A stretch of DNA of 64,000 nucleotides. Origin: Omphiscola glabra (lineage: Eukaryota; Mollusca; Gastropoda; Lymnaeidae). The position numbers and the translations under genes were made by a program. Location of the stretch: assembly GCA_964017045.1 (NCBI GenBank), contig OZ024801.1:34893257-34957256 (forward strand). Direction: 5' to 3'. Below are positions 11,301 to 23,300 of the stretch, piece by piece. Each line of letters begins with the position of its first letter. Within the stretch, counting starts at the first letter, position 1. The notes under the pieces were generated by a model that was given only the letters and a program-made list of their open reading frames with translations, made no database searches and was not told the DNA's origin.

Positions 11301-14300
11301 GAGGTGTAAGTACACAAGAGGTGCGAGTACAGAAAAGGTGTGAGTACACAAGAGGTGTGAGTATACATATGCCCTTCAACTGCATTTTTCAACATTATTG
11401 TCAAAATATTATTTTAAAAGAAAAGTGAAAACCTATTTTTCACAACTGTAATATCATCGGATTTAAATATCTTTATATTCACATAAAAATGAACACATCG
11501 ACTTTCCTCCTACTGAAATTGAAATGTATTTGCAGTAGAAATTTAAATTTATTTCAATGTTTTAAAACTATCTATATACCATTTTCCAGCGCGTATCTTA
11601 TGTCAATTGTGATATTGCGTTGCCCATCAAATGCTTTACTAATTCTGTGGCGTATGACATGCTTTCTTAACTATTACCATTAATAACGCCATCATAGAAT
11701 TTCTGCCCAACCCTGATCTATATTAAAATTATATTGTCCAAACCACCTTTAATGATGTAATGTACGTCTTTTCTATTTTAAAAAATCGGTCATCACTTAT
11801 TTCTGTGTATTAAAAGAACATGGTTATCTATTTTTAAATTAAAGAAATCCCTTAAGTGCATAAATGTTTGGTTCAGTTATAGGGAATTTTATATTGTGTG
11901 CTATTAAAATCATTACATGGTCAGGCTAGCTCATTCTTATATATATTACTATAAACATTAATAACGTTTATTTTCATAAAATATTTTTTGGTCTGAATTT
12001 CATGATGGGTATCAATCATAGAATAGAGTTAAAATTTGTAAGTTCATCTCTTTTTTAGAATTAATGGAAAGCCACCCAAAACCCTGAATAAACCAAAAGC
12101 AGTCATTGACAGTTCATCATAACACTGTGTATTGTGTTACAGTCCAAGAAGCAAATATTGGTGTGCCTCCAAGGCCAATAAAATCTTTTATCTGTTTAAA
12201 GTCAGATTTCTATAACGTCAATCTTTTTTTAATTAAAAATACAACACTATCAACATCCCTAGCCCATAGACAACATTCTTAGTTTCAACACTCAGACTAG
12301 ATAAGAAATCCCATCTTGACCACTGCATCAATTTAGAAACAAGATTTTTCCGTGGCGTTACCTGCGATACTTGGCAATGTGCCAGCCTGCTGTGACACTC
12401 GCCACATCCTCAGAGTGCCATCAAACCCTCCTGTCATGATAATGTCTGAGTCAATGCTGCACCACAGGACAGTCAGTAGTCTCCCTTCATGACCATTGAA
12501 CACTGCCATTGCTTCGGATGTTCGCATATTCCAAACCTTACAATTATAAAAAGACATACAACAATGATGATTTGTGACATTTAAGCAAGGATTAACCCAT
12601 GTACCATCATGATGACAGATCGTCTGTGTTACAGTTTTCTCCGTTAAATGTTGCAGGTTAATCCGTTGCTGTCTACTTTCGATAGTCTAGGGTCTTCTAC
12701 AAGGTTGACAAATATATACTGTCACATCAGATTCATAATAGACCAAAACAATGAAGATCACAATGATAGTACTTTTATTACAGGATCTAATCGCAGCCAA
12801 TGTCAATTCATCAATGTAGATAATAATAACTCTATTCTCTCTAACTACTCTCGACTCTACACTAACTCTAACGATCTACTCTGGCTCTACTACTCCTGGC
12901 TCTACTCTCTCGCAACTACCTCCTGGGTCTACTAAAAAACTCAACTACCCAGCTCACAGCTTTTATCCCCTCGTATGTTCACCCCCCACCCAGCTACATT
13001 AAAGCTCAACATGAACCAATTTCACCTACGACCTCACAATCTAAGCTAACAAAACATCTCACAGTCGCCATGCCGCCAGGCCAAACGTTCATTAACGATC
13101 CAGGTCGTAACAGTCTGTCTTTAAGGCTGCTGTTTTGGTGTTACGGCCGATATAAATGGCCTGTACCCAAATTAATATTCTATAAATTAATCATAAGTTT
13201 AATAGGTTTTTGTTTAATGGGGAATGCTCTTGTTTTACTTTGATTGAAAAGTTGGTTAAATATATTCAATCTCATCTGTTCATATTTTAGTTATATTTTG
13301 AGTCCAACTAAATTGTCCTAGATTTTTTGTTCAAACTATCTTGAAGGACTCAGATGTTGGCCCTTACAAACAAAAGCTAAGTTATTTGAATTATTTCTTT
13401 ATGAAAGTGATTTTGATGACAATTTTATTGAAATTATTCATAGACGGTTGATCTAGCAGTTCAAGTTCTAATAGTGAAATAATGGAGACTAGGGTACTAA
13501 TGAATTTAATAGGCAATATAAAGAAATATCAAAGATTTTTTTTTTCTCTATCTGGAAACATATTTAGATGATTAAAATGACCCAACAGTCAGTTCGGATG
13601 TGAGTTAAAGCACAAATTGTACTCAGTGTTAAAAGGTCATGGTCAAGTTCATTTTACATAGCTCACAGCAATGTTCCCTCTAAGGTTTGCTTGTTCGTGT
13701 GCAAAATCATACAGTTGTGTGCAAAGTTTTACAGCATCAATTTAATGTGTGCAAAATTTTACACAAACACACATGGAAATTACATAAATGAATTTAAGTG
13801 CAAAAACTTTTATATAAACAAATAAAGGAACTATAATTAAATAATTATAATCAGAAATGTCACACATATTCAATAAAAGCTATATTTATTTCTATTATTT
13901 ATCCCGTCCTTGGGTCAAGCAACTAAATTCCAACACACCCAGTACCAATGGCAGCTAGTCATTTGATTGACTTATTTCATGAAGGTACTCGGGCGGCATC
14001 TTTCAGCGATATCCATCTTTTATACACATCGTCAAGGTTAATCTGAAGTCTATCATTCTGATACGATATAATCCTCATAAACATGTCTAAATGTAACTAT
14101 TACAGCCTATTTCTATTTTTATTTTTATATTATTTATTAGGATGATTCTACGATCACAATCTGCGCTTGATGTAAGAAATGTAGAACAAATATCCAACAG
14201 AATGGCAATGTCGCCGAATTGCTTCTATTTATTACAAATCAAACCATCTCATCAAAAGTCTGCATCAACCCACATTTCATTTTTTCTGCAAGCAAAAACC

Positions 14301-17300
14301 TTAAATTACGATACTGATCCTTAACTTTTGGCAGAATGTTGTCATATTTTACCAGGAATTTCGCATATCTAGAAACCAGTGTTGCAAGTTCTTCTTAGGC
14401 AAAATTACCATCTGAAGTGTCGATTAACGCTGATGTCTCAAAGATTTGCCGATGCATCAACTCACTTTCAGGGAAATGAGAGTCCAGGTGCAAACATAAA
14501 CATTCAACGAATTTTAGGATGGAACTCATGTTTATATCCTCATCATTTGCAAGCTATTCAGCAACCTCTTTGGGCCAGTGCACATTTTCACCAAGCTACT
14601 GGGCACAGAGCTTAGGGATCCTTGCTTTTACAAACTGGTATGCCTCGATGGTCGTAATATTTTTCCTTTGTGGCAGCTTGCATAATTCAGCCAACAACTT
14701 CATCAAAGACAATCAGTGCAGTTCGAAAGTGTGGATCCCTTAGTTTCTTCAAAAAGTACTTTTGAACTGGATCATTATACAGGCTCACCTGCTCCTCACA
14801 GTATTCAGTCAACACTTGTATGTTCTCAGCAATGCTCTTACAGCAAAGTGCTGCTAAAGCCATCTGATTTCATTCAATGGTCTAAAGAAGTGGTTCTCAA
14901 CCTTCTTAATGCCGCGACCCTTTAATACAGTTCCTCATGTTGTGGCAACCCCCAACCACAAAATTATTTTTGTTGCACCTATATAACTGTAGAGTATATG
15001 TGTTTTCCAATGTTCTTAGGCGACCCCTCGGAAAGGGTCGTTCGACCCCCAAAGGGGTCGTGACCCACAGGTTGAGAACCGCTGGTCTAAAGGCTACGGA
15101 ATTACATTCATACACCCTAGCTAGTTCTATAAACTGGGCTTTCCGAACGGTCAACCTACTGAACAATGTTTACACTGTCCTAAGAAATGTTTCAATGTCT
15201 GCTATTAAACTTATATGATTGCAAGCATCATTGATGCCTAAATCTTCACGATGAGAAATGCAATTTTGTTCCAGTATATGTGGAATATGTCATCGAAGAA
15301 TTGCTGCAAATCCATTACTCTTGCCTAGCATAATCGATGCACCATCAGAGGTAAACATAACCATTTCTGCCTGTCCAATGAATTCTTTTGATAAAACTCT
15401 GTTATTTCTCATTCCACAGATTTACTGTCACATGCCGACAGAGACAAAATTCCAACAAACACTGTCTTGTAAACGTTACCGGGATACGGATGAAACTTTG
15501 CGTATAAGATCAACATTTTTGTCAGTAATATATCAGTGCTCTCATCTACAGTTAATGTGTGGAACTTTGCATTGCGAAGTTCGCTAATTATAGCATCCTT
15601 CACTACAGAATCGATAGAATCAACAAATTCAAAAGAGTAATTCTTACTGCGCCAGCTAACAGGGACTGGGGCATATTTAGCCATATGGATGTGTATGTAT
15701 TGAACTGCATTCATAGATGTGTTCATGTTGATAGGCAAGACAACGCTGTCAATCAAAATTTGAGCCTGATCTTCTTTAGCACTTTTACGTTGTGCTGCTT
15801 CTTGTCTCATTCCTCGATCAGCGACACTTTCTGTAAGCATTTGCAGTACACCTCCTGACTGTACAGAATGAAGTCTCAGTGCAGCATCTATGTGTATTTT
15901 TGGCTTGATAACCAGTTTCCAAACCTCACACCTTTTCCCCATGGAGAAATCACCACCTACATTAGCTTTGAAGCACATTTCACAGACATCATATCATCAT
16001 CATCAAATTTCACAACATTTAAAAATATCCCCCAGCTTGACAGTCCGCTCTGACGACAAATCTGGCATGGCTGAATGCACAAATTCATCGAGCCATACCG
16101 TTTTAAAATTTGATCTTCCCTTTTTCTTAACAAGCGATGACGCTGACAATTCGCTTAACTGGCGTAAACATTATTAAAAATAATTAGCTACTACATTTAT
16201 AATAAACTAGAGATATGTGATTTATTTACTTTATACACATTCCATGGTTCTCACATTTTTTTCAAAACTAAATTCCTTACTTTTTCCCAACTGAAAAATG
16301 AAAATTCCTGACTATATAAAATGCTGCTTTATCGACATTATTGCGACCGATTTTCAAGCTTTTTTCATTAAAAATTTAATAGCCTAATGATAAAGTTTCC
16401 GAGCCTACCGCCCCCCCCCCCCACAAATTCTATAACATTAATAGTCTATATTGATTTCCTTTGATATTTCAAGAGTTATTATCAGTTTATTTATTGTTGA
16501 AACTGTTCAATGCATATGGTTGTACAAGGTCAAATTTGTAAACATTCAACACCTGGATGTAATTTGTAAATCTTCAACGTAAAAAAAAAAGAGAAAATTG
16601 AATTTGATTAGTTATTAACTTTATAATACTTCACAACATTAACTTTAATTTCAAAAGATTACTTATTTATTTATTAGTGGTTTTAAAACTTAAAACCAGA
16701 AAAGAATTAAAACAATATTTTTTTTTCCTTGTTTCTTTAAAAATTATTTTGTTTTATTTTCACTTTAATTTTTATCACATATGTTGTTGGAGTTTTTCAA
16801 AATATGTAAAAAAATCTTCCTCCTATTAATAATATCCCAAGGTTTTGCCTGATTTTTTAAATTATTCCCCAGATCCTAATGGGGGTCGTGAATTCCCAAG
16901 ATCTTCGGAAATTTCCCAAGGTATTTTACTAATAACGTAAAATGCAGTCGATAAATGACCCTGGAGGCATAATTTGAAGCGATTCGCATATTTATTTATT
17001 TTTTTTTAATGGTGAATTAAAAAATTATAGACAATCCTGAAAATTTCCTTACTAGAATGCTCAATATCCCGGTTTTCACAACCGGGAAAAAAATTGAAGG
17101 AAATCCCGACTATTTCCCGTTTTCCCGACTGTGTGAGGACCCTGACATTCACTGCGCAGCATGTGCCACGAAATTTACATGAATGGCGACTGTGGTTCAG
17201 AATGAGGCTAGCTTAATCCGGCATGTATAGTTAAGTATGTAAATCAATAGTTCTATGTAAAATGTTGAAGACAAAAATATAGATCTGAATCAAATTAAAA

Positions 17301-20300
17301 TTATGGATGTATATGTTATAAAAACTGTATAATTCCGGCTGCAGAGTGCAGCGTATCTGTTCGAATTTATTTTTATAAAAATTTGCTGCTCAGATACTCA
17401 AAACTGCTGCGCTGCGTCTGTGAGATAGCAGCGCGGCCGCACAGCTTGAAGGGAACATTGGTTGACAGAATTATGCTTAGGTTAATTTAAACTGAGGTGT
17501 ATGATAATCTGAGAAACTCACAATGGCCACATTGTCATATCCCACACTGACTAGCCTCCCATCATGGTGAGGACTCCAGCACATGTCTGTGGTTCTTGGG
17601 ATGTGACCAGACACTTGGCACGACACTTCTGTCATCTTCACCAGCTCAGACTTCCCTGGGACATTCCTGGTAGCTATTTGAGATTTACAGTTGATATTTA
17701 GAGGATGGATTGATTTATTATAACTAGAGAAAAAGCAGTTGTTTTGTTTTAATGGTTGATGATATCAAATTTTAGTTAACAAAGTTAGATTGCAAGTGAA
17801 ATTTAATTGTAAAAATATTAAAATTTTCAAAGCCTGAAAACAACACTATTTATCATTAATTATATAGGTGGACAAAAAATGGAAACAGATTTTGTTTCAT
17901 CATAAACTGAGAAGTAAAAAGGATACATTATCTGCATATCATGTTTGCCCCTAAATTATGACTTCTCATTTCAGACATTTCAGTTAAACATTAAAGATAA
18001 GAAGATTGTATTAAAAATCACATAATGACTTCTCATTTAAAAGACCCATTTCATGTAGTCATAAATCTGTAAGAAAAATTTAAATCTTGTCCCATTTATA
18101 TCAGAGCACAGAAGGAAATCTGAAACCTGAATCTAAAACAATGTTTCCTTTACTCTGTGGGGTATTTTTTTATGTTTAGTTTTATCTAGCTGTACAGCAG
18201 TGATCAAAGTAACTAATTATCCTATTCCCTTAAAAAAAATTATGTCAATTTTGTGTAACTCACCAAAGATGCCAGAAAGGTCTACCACAGAGATTGGGCC
18301 ATCATTCCCAGCAAAGGCCAGCCAGTTCTGACAAGGAGATCCACCTGGGGATTCCACAGTCGTGTCTGGATGCCATTTGGTGCAGTTGATCAACTTGCGG
18401 GAAGCTGTCACTTGACACACCTCTTTGAGGTTTGGGTACTGGTAGATAGACACGCACCTGGATGACATTGGACAATGCAATGAAAACAGAGTAAAAAAAA
18501 AACAAAGCGGATTATGGGGTTTTGGAAAACCCAACTTCCGGCAATAAAATTAAGGGCCAACACTTAAGTTTTTGAACTACTTTCTATTTCTTGTTGTGTC
18601 TTCATTTGTCCTGTCTGCTGAGGAAGCTCTTTATTGTCCTGTGGTTATGTTTCAAGCTTGCACATACCTTGTTCCACATTTCCTTCACACAGCTTGTGCG
18701 CACTCCTTCAGTTATGTGAAGGTCCTTTAATTCATTTTAAAATTAAAAATAAGTCTTTACTTAATATCCCATTATGGGGTACAATACCGGGTAGTTATAG
18801 CATACAAAGATAAAAGATTTCTTCAATAAAAATATTAACAGCTATTTCAGAAAGGTAAGTCATACCCATTGTCATGGCCAACAGCAAATGCAGTGTAATC
18901 AGGTTTCCAAGACATTTCACTTCTGATCAACTTTTCTTTCTGAAATAATATTTTGAAAGGTAATTTTGTTTTGGTCAGTGCTAAGTCTCAAGTACTTAAT
19001 ATCATAAAGATATAAAGCTTTAACATCACTTATTCAGGTATCGCTGATTACTTGAGGAAAGGAGGTGTATCCCCCCCCCTTTTTTTTGTTGGTAAGCATG
19101 ACCTTTGACCTATGTAGTTGGTGTGTAGTGATGATTCATGCATCATCAATAAAAACAAAAGTTTATGGATAAGAAAGAAATGTTAACTAGTAGAATGACA
19201 ACATGACTGAACAACCAGGTTAGTCATGCCCCAGTTGAATGACAGATAGTCGCTGACACTATGTTAACTAGTGATGGGACGATACCAACATTTTTAACGA
19301 TTCCGATACGATTCCGATTCTACCCAATTATCCCGATTCCCGATACGATTTCCGATACGATTCCGATTCTGATTCCTGGCCATTATTACATATATGTATT
19401 ACTGTGCCCAGATATTAACATATTTAATTAATATAAAAGTTGAGAATTGATTAGAAGAGTTTATTAACTAGCTATTGAAGCTTTACAATATGCTAGATAA
19501 CAATGTATTGGAAAGGTTTTATATAAACACATCTATCAATAATTCCATTTTAATAATACAAAGATGTAGTATTGAGTTCAAAATAATATAAATAATTCCA
19601 TTTTAATGAGAAAAACCTTCATTCAGTTAAGAATCGTTTTGGTATCGGAATCGGGTCTGAATTATTCAGCTCCGATACCGATTCCCGATGCTTTGGAAAA
19701 ATCCCGATATTTCGATTATTCCGATACAATTCCGATTAATCGTCCCATCACTAATGTTAACGCCTCCAGAACCTCATCAAACAATAAAATAGTTCATTCA
19801 CTACATCAGCATTACACACGAGTTTAATACACACCTGTGGTTTATTGACAGATTCAATGGAACTGACAATGTTGAGAGCATTTTTGCCAGGGTCTCCAAT
19901 GAAATGCTGAAGAATGACCCCATCCCCCACACTGTACAGTTGGTAGCCGGCTAGAGAAAAATTTTAATTAAATAGTTTGCATATGAAACAATATAGAAAA
20001 TTCATAAGCAAGGCTTGAAAGAGATTATAATTCTCCTCAGCTTTTAACCTATCCTCCCGTTTAGAATCGTAAATTAAAAAAGCTTTATTCTCTATAAGTG
20101 ATTGCTTACTTCTGGGTCTAATGGTTTTACTATAGGACAAATCAAAAATTATTTGTCAATTAAAAAATGGCTAAAAAATCAGATATCAAACATAAAATAT
20201 ATTTGTTGGTACCCAATGAGAGCTTAACCATTGTATGGTTTTTTTTTGTAAAAAGTTTGGCCATATGTCATGGAGATATAACAAGCTATTTTATATTAAG

Positions 20301-23300
20301 AACAAACTACCCCGTTTCCATATTTTTAGAATCGGAAATTAAAAACCAATATGCACTTGTTCTATTAAAATTACAATGATTAAATTCCTTAAATTTTGCT
20401 CAACTTGGAATCTCAGAAAAAAATAGCAATGTAAACTTTATATCTTTTTATCACAAAAAACACAATACAGATCTTTTTAACTAAAAAGACAAAAGCTCGC
20501 TAGGTAAATAAAAAAAATCTAAATCGATATAGAAAGCAAGGTATTGGAAAACTTATCATATCATAAACATAAGGATAGGGCCCCTTTTTCACCAAGATGG
20601 CGACAACCTTGGTATTTCTAGATTCAGAATATAAAAAACAATTTTGATTCACTATTAATACTTATTTATACCTTTTTTAATGTTTCTTTTTTTCTTAAAA
20701 AGAAAAGTTTTCAAAATTAAATTTAAAAATTTAAATAAATATCATCCCAAATTGAAATAGATTTATTTACAAATGCACACAATATACTATATAAATTCAT
20801 ACCACAATAAACTACAATAAGTTCAGTTATACAGACCTGTTTACCCTCAAACTCTTAAAATCATACAATATCATCACAATATCGATCAATACATTATCTT
20901 AATAGTAAAAAAACAAATATACAGGATATATAATTTATATAATGTATGCACCTCAAAATCATAGATTGTACGCCAAAATTGTAAAAGTAAACATGTCTAG
21001 TTATGTCACATTTACCTGAATCTGCATTTAAAGGAGGACCCCAGCACACAACATACACAGTTTTATTATGGAATGTTGAGGACATGGTAGGGGGCCTGCA
21101 AATAGGAAACAATAGTCACGCTGTAAAAATCATAGTAAACTTTAAAATCTCATTTTTACCTACTATCAAACTTATTCTGTGATAACGAATGTCAAAGAAA
21201 AATGAAATGTTTGGTAAAATATTGTGGACCTGGTAAATCTTAGTTTTAGCAGATAATGAAATCTTGACACAACTTACTTACTAGCTAATATGTTATATTT
21301 TACAAGCTTAAGTATATAATCTTGTATAGTGTATAGGATGCATCAGTGGATAGTTGGCACCTATCCACTGGTGCATACTATACAGGGTTTGTCAGTCAAA
21401 GTATTAATTTTTGGTTGACCTGCAGATAGGTTGCACCTTTAGTTTGAGGAATTACATGGCCATTTTTTGATGTAAATTTAGGTATATAAACGTTGTAAGA
21501 ATATTTTACAAGCTAGTTCTAGCAACCAAAATATCTGACCATGCTTCCTAATATGTAGATTTTACAAGCTAGTTTTAGCAACCAAAATATCTGACCATGC
21601 TTCCTAATATGTAGATTTTACAAGCTAGTTCTAGCAACCAAAATATCTGACAACAACTTACTTGCTGCTGACCAATGTATTGTAAACACCAACTCTGCCG
21701 TCATCAGTGCCATACGCCAGCAAACCTTCTTTCTCAGGATGCCATGCAACCTTAAGCAAAAGGGAAATTTAAAAAGAAAATGTTGACAAAAAATTTGTTG
21801 CCAAAACAAAAAATGAACGGTAGCAATAATGTATTACTTGTTTACTTTCAAATCAATTAATGAAACCAAATAAAAAATATCTGTTGAGAGATGTTCAAGA
21901 ACAATTTTTGGAGCTGAAATCATTCCTGAGACTTATATTTGCAATGAATATCCATCCCTGTGGCACTACAGCCTGTTTAGGGCTTTGACCTGCCTCACCT
22001 CTTCCTTCCACTCAGACCTAACTGATGCTTTTCTTTTCCATGCATGGATTCCCAACTGCTGAAGATAATTTTCCACATCATCCTTCCATCTAGGCCTAGG
22101 TTTGCCTTTGAGAGGTTTTCCACTGGGGTTTTGGAGGTACACCGTCTTTACTCCTCTGTCATTCTATCTAAGTCTCCCACCCGGCGCAACCTGTCCTTTT
22201 TTATTTCTGCTACTATCTTGGGATCCAGATATAGACTGTACAATTCATGGTTGTGTCGTATTCTTCATCCATATTCATCCCTTTGTTGGTTCATATATTT
22301 TTCAGAGAACTTTTCTCTCCCATGTGTTTAAAAGATTTTCTACCATTTTAGTTTAGGGTCCAAGTTTTACTTGCATACGTCATAAGTTAAAACTGGTTTG
22401 ATTACAGTTTTATATAGAGTGTTTTTGGTTTTTCTTGTAATGTTTTTATTTTTGAGTATTTTCTGCCTACTGAAGTATGCCCCGTTTCCGGTCGATATTC
22501 TTTCTTTTATTTCTTTTAGTATTTAATTTCTTTCATTTAATAAAGATCCTAGGTATTTGAATTGATTTACTTTTTAAAAAGTGTGGTTTCTAATTTTAAT
22601 GGTTTCATCTGTCTGTCGTATATTTTATTTTTTTTGGTTGTTAACTTCCAGCCCTGCTTGTAGAGATGTGTCTTCTAATCCAATAAAGGCTTGTAATATG
22701 TCTTTACTAATTTTCTTAAAACTCTATCTAATGTTGGGTTAAATAGCATACAATGCAGTGAGTCTCTTTGTCTTAAGCCTCGTCTAATCTGAAATTCTCT
22801 TGAATATTCTCCCTGAACCTTGATTTTGCTTTTTGACTTGTTCAATGTTACTTGTATCAGTCTTGTCAGTTTGTTGTTCAGTGTTACTTGTATCAGTCTT
22901 GTCAGTTTGTTGTTCAATGTTACTTGTATCAGTCTTGTCAGTTTGTTGTTCAGTGTTACTTGTATCAGTCTTGTCAGTTTGTTGTTCAATGTTACTTGTA
23001 TCAGTCTTGTCAGTTTGTTGTTCAGTGTTACTTGTATCAGTCTTGTCAGTTTGTTGTTCAATGTTACTTGTATCAGTCTTGTCAGTTTGTTGTTCAGTGT
23101 TACTTGTATCAGTCTTGTCAGTTTGTTGTTCAATGTTACTTGTATCAGTCTTGTCAGTTTGTTGTTCAATGTTACTAATTTCAGTCTTGTCAGTTTGTTG
23201 CTCAATGTTACTTGTATCAGTCTTGTCAGTTTGTTGTTCAGTGTTACTTGTATCAGTCTTGTCAGTTTGTTGTTCAGTGTTACTTGTATCAGTCTTGTCA

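Larger units (their letters stand above)
13669..17460 (-). mobile_element. 3.8-kb hAT transposon, decayed, GEMIN5 intron 13
   Basis: Ends CAATGTTCCCTCTAAG and CTTGAAGGGAACATTG form an inverted pair. Flanks GCTCACAG (13661-13668) and GTTGACAG (17461-17468) agree at 6 of 8 bases, a worn hAT target duplication. A minus-strand transposase lies within and is broken by a nested SPIN-like element at 14888-15084. The element ends only 61 bp from the donor side of GEMIN5 exon 13 and lies in sense with the gene. Confidence 0.85.
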
